Shown here: positions 37,258-49,400 of the stretch, one piece after another
Layout of the letters: every line of letters starts with the position of its first letter
Numbering within the stretch: the first letter of the stretch is position 1
DNA from: Trichaptum fuscoviolaceum
Lineage: Eukaryota > Basidiomycota > Agaricomycetes > Hymenochaetales > Trichaptaceae
Length of the DNA: 64,000 nucleotides
Direction: 5' to 3'
NCBI GenBank assembly: GCA_910574455.1
Contig: CAJSYZ010000001.1
Coordinates: 2,153,424-2,217,423 of the forward strand
Position numbers and translations under genes: made by a program
Notes under the pieces: generated by a model
Database searches by the model: none
What the model was told of the DNA's origin: nothing
Seen by the model: the letters and a program-made list of their open reading frames with translations, nothing else

Positions 37258-37557
37258 ACTTTCTCCTTTCATCTTCGTTGTGTACTGTAATGTTGTACTA
37301 TTTCTGCACATCACATTCTTACGTTTCGATCTCTCGCCTAAACGGGGTAAACTGTAACTACAGCAAAGTCTGTTCTAGGATGAAGCAAAGGGAATGTGTA
37401 CACAAATAATTAAGATACAGTAGGTCATGGACAATCAAAATACACTGGATCATTAAAGAAAGAAGGCAGATAAAAAAACTAGGACCATCAATGTCTATAA
37501 CGAATGTGGCGAAATAGAAAATCCGACTTTTCTGTATGTATGGATAGATCGAGTAAC
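37258..37557. other. Convergent 3' region PNO1/copper-radical oxidase
   Basis: AT-rich 3' flanks of two converging genes. No gene or strong repeat is seen. Confidence 0.5.
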
Positions 37558-39908
37558 CTACTCACTATCATCTCCATCATTTTTATTTTTCTCATATTGG
37601 TCAGCCGCAGTAGCAGTTAGAACGCTGTTAAAATGTCAGTGCAAGATAGCAAGTCAATCAACAGAAGTACTTACTTATTCAAAGCTGCCTCATCAACATC
37701 CGGCCCCTTTCCATCGCCGATCATGACTTTCATTCCTACACTCGGTACGCCATCGACAACAAGATATATCCACGCAGGACCAGGGGGATAGACATTCGCA
37801 TTCGGGGGACCAGTTACCGTCAAAGTTCCTTGATCTAATTCCAAGGAGTTAACCAGATACACCAAACGGGAGTTTGCATGAACAGCATGAGTAACATATC
37901 CCAGATCTATACAAGCTACCTGTATCTTTGATGACGAAGTAGTGGTTGAAGGAAGGCCAATTTTCAATGCTACTGTTTGTCCAAAACCAATAGTCTGAGG
38001 AGTGCTGATAAGTGTTGGGCGTTCCTTTGTCATATAAGGGGGACTCAGCCATTCGACTCGGTATTCAGTACCGTACTTTACCTCGCTTCTGTCGAGGTTG
38101 GGGTTCGAGCCAGCAATCATGATATCACCATTAGGCGTTAAAGTTGCAACGGAGTGATACAAGCGGGGGATCTGACTTGAGGGCATGTTCATTCTACTGA
38201 AACGAGACCCAGCAGGTGCGGAAGGATCGTAAACAACAGGAGTAAAGACTGGGTTATCGGCGTTGGATTGGCCGACCTGATCAATTACATTAGAATAGCC
38301 AGATATACCAGAGGCACCGCCGTTGACGAGCAGAACCAGTCCGTTCGGAAGCAAGACGGCGTCGGGCATTATACGTGCTTCGGGCATTTGTTCCACTTGC
38401 CAGGTATATGAACTACTATCGTCATTCAGAGCCATCCGAGAGCATTGTGCCGAAGCAGAATCCTGGGAATTGATTTCATAGCCAGGCTTGGTGTCGCTGA
38501 CAGTAGAGCCCCCACAAAGCAGAATCTCAGGAGTATAATTGTTGTCTGGAGAGAGCGGCAGTAGAAGACCGGTGCCAGTCATAGGATAAGTAACCCGTAC
38601 ACCGTTCGGAATCTGAGGTAACCGATGCTCAGAGTTAGCTTGCCAGTCATATATGGTCGCGTCCTGATTTGCGGCAATGAATACTTTACCGTTCGGTAAA
38701 GAGAAGGCTATGGGGAATAGATTTGAGTTCAACGTATCTTGAAGGAACGGCAAGGTTATTGGCATTCCGTTTGATCCATGGATTCCCTTCGGTGGGTAGT
38801 ATTCAACAGTTGGATTGTTCGTGGTCGAATTGTTGATCCAGCCGCCTTTCTTAGAACCGCCGATGATCATTGCGCTGCCATCTGAGATTCGGATAACAGT
38901 ATTATACCACCGCGGTGAAGCCATCCTAATTCTGTCGTGGTTCTCATATATTTCGCAGCCATCTACGGCGTCGGAATCGCACGGATGAAAGAGACGAACC
39001 GCTTGTAGCCCGTCAACATCGCCAAAGTCGGCTGCCGCCGTTTTGTCGGTCACGACCGGATTGCCGCCGACGCTGATAAGCGTACCGTTGGAGAGGAACG
39101 TTCCGCCTGCACAGAAAGAGTTTGACTTGACATCCAGTGCCTTGACAGAGTGGGTGTTCAGGTTATACAACGCTCCCCAGGCTGGGTGACCGTTGACAGT
39201 GAGCGGATTATGTTCCACTTTGTCAATGATTATAGCATGGGTGGACGAGATGACGGCAAGCTGCATAGCAGCTACTCCGGTCGAGCCTTTCTGTAGCAAT
39301 GTCCATTGTCCATCTGTCGATCCTGATTTTGATACGGCCACTTTAGAGTCATGGCGTAGAGGTGGAGTACTGGGAACACTGGCAAGGGACCCACGGTCTG
39401 TCACGACGAATGCATCGATATTAAGAAAAGAACCAGACTTCGAGCCCCTGTTTACGATTTTGATGGAATGTGGCGAGGATGTCAGATCATAAGAGAAAAA
39501 TAGAAGCTGCTGTTGGAGATTGCGATTGGACCAGCAGTTGCGTGTCTGCACATGCTCTCCATCGACAAAGACATCGAATTGACCATAGTGTTTACCAGTG
39601 CCACCATACATCTCAATGCCAGTGCCGGTGAAATTGAAAGTCGCATAGGCTCCCTTGGAGGTCGTCGACAATGCAGAGCCATTGATGTATTCGGAGGACT
39701 TTGATACATACCATTGTCCATAGTGATGGATTGCGACCGAAGTGGAATCGTACGCTTTACTGCCCGAAGGGACATAGAATGGCGTGAATTTACTTGGAGC
39801 CGTGGCATCTGGTGTAGCGTAGCCATTCCACGCCGAGTTACCCGCAAAGCAGGATGAGAAAAGAGCGACAAAGCATAAGGAGTGGGTTATCGAGTAAAAT
39901 GCCCGCAT
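37558..39908 (-). CDS. Secreted copper-radical oxidase (glyoxal oxidase-like, AA5_1)
   Basis: Extracellular enzyme that oxidises aldehydes or alcohols and yields H2O2, which in wood decayers feeds peroxidases. A signal peptide (MRAFYSITHSLCFVALFSSCFA) precedes about 160 residues resembling a galactose-binding-like beta-sandwich (YGQWYVSKSSEYINGSA, ATFNFTGTGIEMYGG, IKIVNRGSKSGSFLNIDAF). The catalytic propeller follows: Cys266 (SFCAGG) and Tyr335 (PRWYNTV) for the Cys-Tyr cofactor, Tyr584-His585 (RLYHSVA) and His674/677 (VTHAVHANSR) for copper, Kelch-like Gly motifs between. Unusually for this window the first 745 codons are one exon. A GTAAGT donor at 37674 and acceptor at 37625 splice to a 67-base exon giving an acidic tail ending at 37558; unspliced, the stop is at 37671. 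A CACGTG lies about 100 bases upstream. Confidence 0.92.
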
Positions 39909-40641
39909 TTCAGTCGGAAGGGAATGTCTGCGCTAATGGTTGGAAGTCAAGCGAGAGCAACTCAATCAGAGTCCAAAAAGGGAACTTGAATGATCTTCAC
40001 AACATGGCCACGTGACTGCCAGTGTGACACGCACAATCATTATGACTTTAGCCAATTACAACTGCCCGCAAATCATTCGAGCCTGGAGGAGCTCATGCGC
40101 TCCTGAAACAACTTGAATCAGGGACTGAGACCAGATGGGAGCGCAATAAACAGACTAATTTCATTATGCAAATTGCAGTCGTACTCCGGAGATAAAACAT
40201 ATGCGAGTGAGATGTAGATATGCGGTGAGAGCCAATGGTGATGAGAGTTCCAGAGAAGGTTAGACTTGGGAGAGTAAAAACAAATATACCGGCGGGGAAC
40301 GCGTAACAGAGAAGATCCACTGATCTGGCAGATGATGTGTATATCATGAGTCGAAACCTTGATAACGTGGGTGTCTCGTAAGGTCCTATACAGTCTGCAT
40401 AATGAAAGCAATATCCTCTTTCATGAAGAGAGAGCTTACTTTCAAACCTACGAGAAGACAAGCTGGTAATTGGCTACCAAAAGGTTGTCGATCTTTTGAT
40501 GAAGGGTTCTGGACGAGAAAGAGAGGGGGTTGGACAAACAGGGCCTCAGGCCTCAGCCCGGTTGTTTGGCGTACGTGACAGCTGTCATTGTAACGCTTCC
40601 TTATCGGGACGAGCAGATGTGCTTCTTTATTCTTTCGGTAC
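39909..40641. promoter_or_regulatory. Upstream region of the copper-radical oxidase
   Basis: Intergenic. CACGTG at about 40009-40014 lies in the region about 100 bases before the start codon. Frames on the minus strand at 40090-40460 show no recognisable protein. Confidence 0.45.
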
Positions 40642-41078
40642 TAGGGCATATTTAGAGCATGTGTAACTCAAGTTACACATGAGATTTACACATACACACG
40701 CTCCTAAAGAGGAGGAGAATACAAACACGGCTTCTTCGGCAAACCCAAATAAGTACCGTGACGATCGTGAGACATGACCGTCACAGCTTTATGAACAGTA
40801 AAGATAATACCTCATTTCAATTGCACTTCCTTCGATTCTGATGGCAAAGCTAATGAATACTTCATCTGATATTATTTTAAAGCAAGTGATATACAAAGGC
40901 AAGGGCAAAGTCTGCAACTTGCTCTTGACAGTGACATAGTGACTTGCTCCGTGACAAGATAAAGCGGCACTGTCGCGGCTACGTTTGATGGCTCAGCCTA
41001 TTTGGGGGTGTGAGAATGTGTACTTTGATGTGTAACTTCATGTGTAACTTGAATTACACATGCTCTAAATATGCCCTA
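40642..41078. mobile_element. MITE-like element with about 40-base terminal inverted repeats
   Basis: The left end (from 40642) reads TAGGGCATATTTAGAGCATG then TGTAACTCAAGTTACACATGA; the reverse complement of the right end (to 41078) is the same except one C/T change (TGTAATTCAAGTTACACATGA). Ends start just inside TA on both sides (C-TA-GGGC .. GCCC-TA-C), fitting a TA target-site duplication as in Tc1/mariner-related elements. The 437-base length and absence of an ORF suggest a non-autonomous element. Each end contains a further near-palindrome (ATGTGTAAC..GTTACACAT), and GTTACACAT is repeated once more near the right end. Confidence 0.8.
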
Positions 41079-41307
41079 CTGAGCGAAGTCGGTCGCGCGT
41101 TCTCTCAATTTCTTGTCCCTCGCCTCCTCCCTCTACTATACATCTCCATCTTCGCCTAATTGTCTGTAACCACGCCCCCCTCCAGTACTTTCCTCCAGCG
41201 TCCTTGTCGTCGTCGCCGACGGTCCACACGACGTCCAAGCCCGCAACGTCCACGCTGGCCGTGTATATATCTCGCCAACTGCACGCCGATCTTTAACAAT
41301 TCAAACC
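41079..41307. promoter_or_regulatory. LIM gene promoter/leader
   Basis: About 230 bases between the TIR element and ATG 41308, pyrimidine-rich around 41100-41200, consistent with a fungal promoter and leader. The element therefore sits directly upstream of the LIM gene. Confidence 0.45.
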
Positions 41308-43924
41308 ATGGCACAGCTCATTCCCCCACCAAAAGCGCAGGAGCGTATCTCCCAGATTCTTCCGACTGTGAAATGCTCGATCTGTAACCAGCCAGTACCT
41401 CTTGCAGCACTTGGAGAACATACTTGTGCACCTTCGCCACCTGTACCTCGTCCCTCGCCGTCTCAGGGGATTTTGGCCAGAATTCGTCGAGGCTCCCAGT
41501 CGTCTCGCAGCTCGCAGGTTCCACCACAAACTGCCCCACCTCAGTCTACACCGCCTTTGCCACCAAATGTTCCAGGAAGGATGGCTAGCCCTGCACCGAG
41601 GTCGCAGACTCCAATGTCGATACGCTCAAAAACACCTCAGCCTGCACCCCCGCCGCCCGTTGTGGTGCCTCCGCCCCAAAACATGAACGGGTCCGGTATG
41701 ATGTCCCGCCAGCGAAGTCCTGGTCCAACTCGCTCCCAGACTCCGCAAATGCCACCTCCTTCACCACGGATGCCCAATGCGCCTCCTGCCTCTCGCTTCG
41801 ATACTTTACCACGGTCGGCCACACCGCAGAGTAGGCCTGCGATCACGATTCCTTCAAGTCCTCAAAAACCTAGCCCATTGTCGGCACCTGGAGTAGCGAA
41901 CGGATACCCAAACATGAGCCTAAACGTAGCCCAACGCTCCCCGCCAGGGCCTCGTCCGTCGATGGACCGTCCTCCTTCAGCTCGTCCTTCCATGGAGCGT
42001 CCACCTTCAGCTCGCCCTTCCATGGAGCGCCCGCCGTCAGTTCGACCATCATTTGAGCTTCCGCCTCCAGCTCGGCCATCAATGGACCAGCGCCGACCAT
42101 CTATGGACAGTGTACGTTCTATAAATCGTCCGCCACCAAGTTTAAACACACCCGGTGGAAATGGCCCAGATGGTAGCAATGCGCCTCGCGGTGAAGTAAA
42201 TATGGCTGGCGTTGGGAGACGAGGCTTTCAAGCTGCTGCTCAGGCTGCGATGTTGGCGGCTAGTCTCGGGCATAGTGTGGACAGAATTCGCTCCCCTCCA
42301 AATGGAATGGACGGGAAGAGGACAAACGCCCCCAGACACCTCAATATCAATCCTTACACTCCATCACAACAAGGTATGGTTAACCTTAGATTAGTGATGC
42401 AATGAATATGTTGAAACTTACAATGAATCCAATAGGGTCATCGTCTTCGCTTTCTCCGAACACTCCGCACTCTTATTCTCCTCACTCACCTAGTCCCAAC
42501 TCACCTAATTTATTCGCTCAGCCTGGGATAGCTTCATCACGCACACCGTCTCCGACAAATGTGGCCTTTTCTGCGCTTCAGCCTCCTGTTCCCCCCAAAA
42601 CGCCTGACACTATTCGTTCCATGACTCCTGAGACCGTTCGGTCGGTCTCACCGGGAAAATCTGCCCTTGCTGCTCGACTCAATGGCATTGTCAATAGTTT
42701 GGAAGTCGATACAAGTCTGAAGCAAAGGAGCGCCGAGCCAATGCCAGCGAAGGAAGTTCCCATGTCACCCAGCGAGGAGTCAGACTACAGTGGACTTGCT
42801 TATGACCAAGATTCCGAATCTGTGTTATCACCAACTTCACCTCCTACCAGCCTTCCGACCTCAAAGTCGGACAGTAATTTGCGGAATCGCAAGAACTCTA
42901 CAGATAAGATTATCTTCCCTTCAAAAGGGTCACCACCTCAAGCACTTGTTGGCCTTCCTGCGAGGAGTGTTTCCTCTGGGTCATCATATTCGTATGCATC
43001 GCGTACCACGTCAAAATCGACAAGCGCCTTAGATCGCTCGCTCGAGACAGTCTTCGAAGGCTCTCGTAGTCCGCCGACCCAAGCGTTATCTATGTCTCCG
43101 CCCGCGAAATCACCAAAGCTGCCTACTCGGTCGCGCACGACACCTGCCTTATCGACGACGAAGTCAGACTTCCCAGATTCGCCTCGCCATAAACCTCGAC
43201 AATGTACTAGGTGCACTAAGAAGATTGATGATGGTCGTTGGGTGAAGGCGGAAGGCGCAGGTGTTCTTTGCGAACGCTGCTGGAAGACTATGTATCTTCC
43301 AAAGGTTAGCTCTATTTGTAAGAGTATCACAGAATGTTGTGCTGATGATAGCTTTAGTGCCGAAGATGTAATCGACCAATAGAGAAGCAAGCTGTCTCCT
43401 CTGCAGATGGTCAGTTGAAAGGCAAATACCATAGAGATTGTTTTAACTGCCATAAGTGTCATGTAAGCTTTCCTCGGCTGATGCTTTACTTACTATGTAC
43501 TCATATCGCTCTACAGAAACCCTTCCCAGACAAAGAGTTCTATGTCTATGATGGGAAACCATACTGTCGCTATCATTACCACGAAGCGAATGATTCACTG
43601 TGTGCAGATCCTGCTTGCGGCCAGCCTATCGAGGGCCCATGTGCAGTTGCGCATACGGGAGAGCGTTACCATCCCGAACATCTTCTTTGTCAATACGAAT
43701 ATCCAAGTAGAGGTGGCAATGGTGGGTCTCGTACGGGTTGCCGAGAACGTCTTGCAGAGTATTGGGAAGTCGACGGACTCATGTTGTGTGAAAAGCATGC
43801 GATGACTCCTCCCATGGAAGATGAAGACGACGACGACTCGCTGGAGGGTAGCTCCCATAATCACGGCAGTGACGCTGAGGCCCGTGCGCTTCGGCGGAAG
43901 ACGCAGTTCATCGACCTTCGATGA
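41308..43924 (+). CDS. LIM-domain protein, paxillin/Rga-like scaffold
   Basis: LIM domains are paired zinc fingers for protein binding, often at actin or polarity sites. The N-terminus MAQLIPPPKAQERISQILPT carries a small zinc motif (VKCSICNQPVPLAALGEHTC). A long disordered Pro/Ser region follows, with five 30-base repeats at 41941-42090 coding about PPSARPSMER. The C-terminal third holds Cys pairs (RQCTRCTKKIDDGRWV..LCERCW), LIM1 (CRRCNRPIEK..YHRDCFNCHKCHKPFPDKEF, YCRYHY) and LIM2 (CADPACGQPIEG..ERYHPEHLLC..LMLCEKH), ending in an acidic stretch and RRKTQFIDLR. Introns near 42375-42435, 43305-43358 and 43463-43516. Fungal homologs act in polarity and hyphal growth; the exact role here is inferred. 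Confidence 0.88.
41941..42090 (+). repeat. Five 30-base tandem repeats in the LIM gene
   Basis: Period-30 units start at 41941, 41971, 42001, 42031 and 42061; the best pair (41971 and 42001) differ at three or four positions. They encode Pro/Ser/Arg decapeptides ending in Met-Glu-Arg or variants. In-frame, so copy-number change would not break the gene. Confidence 0.85.
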
Positions 43925-44562
43925 GAAGCTACTGTACCAATCGTTCATTCATTGTCACCGCTCAAACCTCGCATATACGGCCGTTACATATACATATACA
44001 TCTACAATATGCGACATCCACGAGCCTATGAAGAGAGTCTACGACGGTCATAAGCATACACCATCATCTCTAGTTTCCTTTATCTTAGTTTCGAACTTAT
44101 CTCATCGGAACATTCTGTACAATTCCCCATGCTCCTCTTTGCATTCTCAACGTCGATATCCCTTCTGCATTTGCATTACTTTTGGATACCTCCCACATTC
44201 GACTAGCACGGACACATATATCCTCGCTTTCTTACCTGCATCATCGTTAGTTCCTCGCAACCCATCTGGACGGACTAATTTCACTTCATGGCTATATTTC
44301 ATCCTATATCAATTTCGGTTTTCAAGGTGAACTTCATAATTATCTTGTCTATGTTTGTACTCCATTTAGGCTCCATTTCATTTCATACCCGTGCTTGGAA
44401 GGACCAACTCGATATACATACCACATCTTGTATACTATTAACTTTCGAATTCATTCTCCTTCGGAAACAATGAGAATCATTAAATGAACAGACAACCCAG
44501 CTTGGCTCGACAGAGTGCAATATGCAGATGATGAAATTAGGTATAGTAGTGGGTGAGTACAA
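43925..44562. other. Convergent 3' intergenic region LIM/proteasome
   Basis: AT-rich 3' flanks. Plus-strand frames of 60-170 codons here lack family features and look like chance. Nothing else seen. Confidence 0.5.
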
Positions 44563-45765
44563 TCAAGGAACGACAACAGTGTTTGCGCCTGTGCGCACAT
44601 CATAACCATAACCAGCAGCCTGCCCTCCTGGAATGTTCCCTGGTCCATCATAATGCATCTTGGAAACATCATAGTTTCCTGTAGGGCAGTTTGTTAGTAT
44701 GCTATCAAGTGGTTCAGGAGAAAAGTATCGATAGCTACCAATGAATTTCCACCCGTCTTCCTTCACATGGTAGAGGTTGATGGTGTTACCCGAGAACGCA
44801 TCACGATGGCCAGCGGCGTAAATACTCCTCCTGCCTAGTTCCTGGGCCTCTTCATCCGTCAGTTCCCACCGGTAGCCCTGGTCGAGAACACCATATGCAA
44901 ATGTTGAACCAGAGCCAACAGAGAACAAGTCTCCCTTCAGCCTGGTGCCGTCTGAATCGACGTAGTAGACAGTAGGACCGGTCTTGTCCCAGCCGCAGAT
45001 CATAGTACCCTTTACGTGCGAGAAGAATGGTCAGTAGCTACAGGAAAGGAGTAAATACCAGGTTCATACCATGCTAAGACCCATACCCTTGTAACCGTAC
45101 ACGAGGTTGCTGAGGTATTTGCTCGCAGCAGCAACAGATATCCGCTCCCGGTTACGCAGCTCATGTAGTCGGCACTGGATACCTAGGTACGTCTCCCAGT
45201 ACTGACAGTCAGCTATTGATACCCTTGTTAGCAATTAGACGCAGAAATATCCCGTCATGCACATACCTGCACCACCAGCCATGGTTCCAAGCAGGAATTT
45301 GTTAATCTCAATGACCTTCTTCACGGTCCCCGACGCTTTCCGCAAAATTAATATTAGGCAAGTAGATAGTAAGGGTAGAGCACACCAATGTAGCTTCCAG
45401 CAGTCGCTCGCGAGTCGACCGCAACAATAACACCACCTTGAAATCGGAATGCAAGAGTTGTTGTTCCATGCTGAATTTTAATACGGCAAGATGGATCTGC
45501 ATGGTCGTCAGAGTGTAGTCTCAAGAAAGCAGTAGGCTGATAGCAGCGTCAGCATTAGACTTCAAATAACGGATACAAGGCATAGAGGACGTACGTCGGG
45601 GACTTGAGGTAATTTGAATGTAGGCACGCCGTTGCTCAAGATACCAAAGCCCGCCTTAGAACCCCACATCGCGTCTCCGAAGTTCTCATCCTCCAGCTCT
45701 TCCTGAGCTCTCCGGAGCTCGCTTTCGTAGCTGGTCGTCGAATATTTGCTCACAAGGGTGTTCAT
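44563..45765 (-). CDS. PRE2: 20S proteasome subunit beta-5 (Pre2)
   Basis: Chymotrypsin-like catalytic subunit of the 20S core. ATG 45765 gives [20 protein letters not shown] and an 81-residue propeptide ending IQHG; autocleavage leaves Thr82 (GTTTLAF) as the N-terminal nucleophile. Other catalytic-region residues are AVDSRAT (Asp17), TVKKVIEI (Lys33) and GTMAGGAADC (Gly47 region), then [49 protein letters not shown]. Introns fall at about 45505-45590, 45345-45390, 45205-45265 and 45003-45070. An in-frame GTG-started extension to 45867 exists but is not conserved-looking. Converges with the LIM gene. Confidence 0.95.
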
Positions 45766-46436
45766 GATGGTTTGGCAAGATTGTCGAGAAAGATGACGCG
45801 GCACGGTGCTCAATATGGCCCACGGAGGGCGACGCGTCTGTGTGCGTCTGTTTACTCCCAGTGGCAATTTACAAAAAAAATATGTACTCAGTCCTCTCCT
45901 TTACTAGACAAGAATTGCAAGCGATGATTCCATTGGATGAAAGTTAATAAGGATACACGACACAGTATACAGATCCTGCTACTAGTAAGGGTAACCACAA
46001 GAAATAACATGCAAAGTAAACGAGTGTGCAAGAGTGCGTGATGATGAAGGCGGAGAAAAAGAATCAAAGAAAGGAACGGCTGATGATAATTCAAGGTTTT
46101 TATACGAAAGCGGTGCGTTTATAGCAAGAGATAATGGTCCAGGAGACCGGCTTAGGGAGTTATACATCGTCCGTGAAAGGCGATGTCATTCGAGGACCCT
46201 TTAGTAGTTTGCTTGCCCAGAAGATGCCTCAGTGTGGTCCCCGCAGTGTTCACCGACATGTCACAAATAACGGCACATCAGTCTGAAGAGCCAATATATA
46301 CGAGAAGTCGATGATACTGTAGATTCGGGGGTTCGACATGCTCAAGCCGTGTCTTGAAGAGAGGAGCAAGAGACTGAAGGGAGTCCTTTTCCGCAGCAAG
46401 GCGAAGCATGATCATGAAAATGCAAAACACAGCACT
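45766..46436. other. Intergenic, PRE2 promoter and EST1-like 3' flank
   Basis: No gene supported. AGTGGCAATT (45860-45869) is only a partial match to the Rpn4 PACE element. A poly-A run lies at 45871-45880. Confidence 0.5.
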
Positions 46437-49400
46437 TTATGACCCAGCTTTGAGGATAGCGGCCATGTCCTTTTCATCAGCGGCATCGAGCTGTCTTGCT
46501 CGAGCTTTGAGTCGCACTATAGTCAAAAGAGGAATAATGAGTATATCTCCTTCAATGACAATCATTAAGGGAACTTACAATTGCGATCGAAGCTTATTAA
46601 GACGACCTTTGAAGCACCGCTGACGTCGCGCTCCTCAGATTTCAGAATCGTAGAACGGTCAGACCAATGGTCATCCTGCCAGATAGCGGCGCGAAGGATC
46701 AAGTCGTCCATGTTACGCTCCCACGATTCGCTCGGGAAATCGACTTCTTCGCTGCGAACATTTAGATTCTGCAAGTAATTGCCTTTCGAAGTCTGGACCT
46801 TCAGAGACAGCGAATGAGATCGGATGTGAGACACGATATACGCGGTAGCAGCTGCAGCCGCCTGGCCAAGAGGTGAAGCGTTGTTAGCGATACCATCGAG
46901 CTCGGTAATAACAGCCAAAGGGACAAGGATTGTCCAACGCAGGCTTTCGACAAGGGACGCGAAGATGGACAGAGATGAGAGGAGAATATTTGTATCGACG
47001 ACCAGAACAGTATAGCCAGGCACCATTTTGAGTGAAGGCTTGGAGGGACTTGCGTGCCGAGGGCGCCTTGCTCTTGACCTTGGCTTCGAAGGGTAGCCAG
47101 ATGTTGCTCTTTGTGACGATTGGAGCAGGTGAAGTAAGTCTCGGCGTCTGGCCTAAAACAAGGTATTAGACAAGGCACTTTAATAAAGAGAAGAGTCAAT
47201 ATAAATTACCTTCAAAGCCTTAACCTCATCCGTCTCATCTGCATCGTCATCACTGTCTTCTTCATCAAGCTCGTCAAAGAGCGTCCCTTCGTCATCAATG
47301 TCCATGCCATCGTCCCAAGGGCGTCTGCTCCTCCTGCGCTCTTCCTCTTCACGAGCCAGGCGGTCGTCCTCCTTCCATCTTTTTACCTTCTCCTCAAGCT
47401 CGCCCACGACAGAGAAGTTCCTCGAACCATGTTCCCATTTGAAGCCAGGGACGACCTTCGCAATCCCGGCAGCACCGCGCACAATGCGCACCCAACGCTT
47501 GTTTGTCTCGCTACCCTCCGCCTGGTTATCATCTTCGTCTTCGTCCTCAATGATGCCGTCGGTTAGGCCATCCTTGTATTCCACAGAATCCAGAATCTCC
47601 ATCTCTGCGCGACGCTCTTCGCCACCCTTCCAGAACCCACGTTCGTAGACCCTTCTGCCACCCCATTCCATACCTCTAAGGCACCAATCCTCCGATAACG
47701 GAGAGCACCCAGCGGTCAATCGTATACCACCCTCTGCTTGAGGGACAATGGAGCGAGGAACCTTGCAGAAAAAGGCAGCCATATCTCCCCAAGGAATAGC
47801 GCGCTCCAGCACTCGCTGCACCGCAGCATTCTTCAGGACAGTCGAAAGGAATGTTAAGATCACAGTGTTGTATGGGTTGATGGTTGGATGAGAAAACGGC
47901 GTGGCTTTGCGGAATGGATTACGGAGAGTGTACGCAAACATCTCGAAAGTGAGTTGCAGCGCGAATTTGAAGGACAATGGGGGCTCTGCCTGGTCTTCGG
48001 AAGTGGTGGCTTGCGACTGCGAAAGCATGGGCGATACGTTAAGGATGCCATTGCTCTTCACATCAATCTCATCTTCTTCGATGGCCTGTGGCTTTGCCGA
48101 ATTCTCGTCGTCGTCATCAACCTCCATCTCGTCGACCTTCTTGACGAGCATGTTGACTTTCGCCGTCGCAGCAGCAGCCTGAGCAGCAGTCGAGGTATCC
48201 TTCGTTCCAGCACCGCTACCGATACCGCCAGTACTGCGAAGAATCCCAGTCGGCTTGCCATACTCCAGCACTGCCGCAATGTTAACGACAGCCATCATGA
48301 TCCATTCCCGTTCCTCAGCACCTTCGAGCTGTAAACGTTCCATGAATCGAGCAAGCGACGGCTGGAAGTCGTCAAGTTGTATGTTCGTGAAGAGCATGCC
48401 GTGCAGGAGCACGAACAGGTCTGCAGCACGAGAATCCGGGGCCGATCGCCGTGACTGCGCAGCTACACTCCAAATCGGCAAAATCGACTCTCGAGATGTT
48501 GAGAATGGATGCAAAGTCGTCATACTAACGAAGAGGACGATCAGATCTGGATTCGAATAATACTGCCGACAAGCACATACCTCTTTACAAAATGATAGAC
48601 GGCCCGCAACTCCTCGTCTTTCACGTCACGACTAAGCAATCCGAGGTGGTGATGTAGCTTGCCGGTTCCGGGAGTGTCAGCAAGTCCCGCAGCATACCAG
48701 TCCCTCGCGATACACCTCCATCGTTCTTTTTCCGGCTCAAGCTCAAGTGCCCGCGCCGCAGCAACACCCACACTTGGGCCTGGGGAGTCATCAATACGAG
48801 CCAGGGACTCGTCAGGCTGCGTCTGCGCAGCCAGCGCTTCTTGATTGACAGGTAGAAAATCTCCCGATTCAGCAAGTGAATTTGATGGCGCAGTCATCGC
48901 AGCGATCGCCATGCGGTATCGAGCAAGGTCACCCAGAGCCTCGAGCCAACCGGATTTGAATGATTCCAACGTTTGCTCCTCCAAAAGCATCGTGTAGTAG
49001 GTGTACGCATAAATGATGAATTCTTGAAGATGTTCCAAAGCAATGCCCGACTGGAAAGACGCTCGACGCAGCGTCTCGAGGGGTTTGTTGAACGCATGTG
49101 TCCACAACCTGATGATGATGTTGTATTTTGTTGGAATGTTCCTCAGTGAGGCTGGAACGTTCGGTGCAAGTGTGAGCTGCAGTAGATTGTGCATGGATTC
49201 GGCAAGTCTAAATAGGCGATCAAAACAGTCAATTTCGTCTCATTCGTCAGGGCCACTGAGCAACTCACTCTTTGTGATCGGAAACAAATTTCCGCCATTT
49301 GTCCTTCTCTGCTTCCTCGGGCTCCGACGTCGCCTCGTTCGGTCTCTTCAGCGTAACACGGCCTTCATCAGCTACCTCCTTGCCATCCTCCCGCAACAAC

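Noticed and set aside
45860..45869. PACE-like proteasome element AGTGGCAATT upstream of PRE2
   Set aside because: At least two mismatches to GGTGGCAAA, so not distinguishable from chance.
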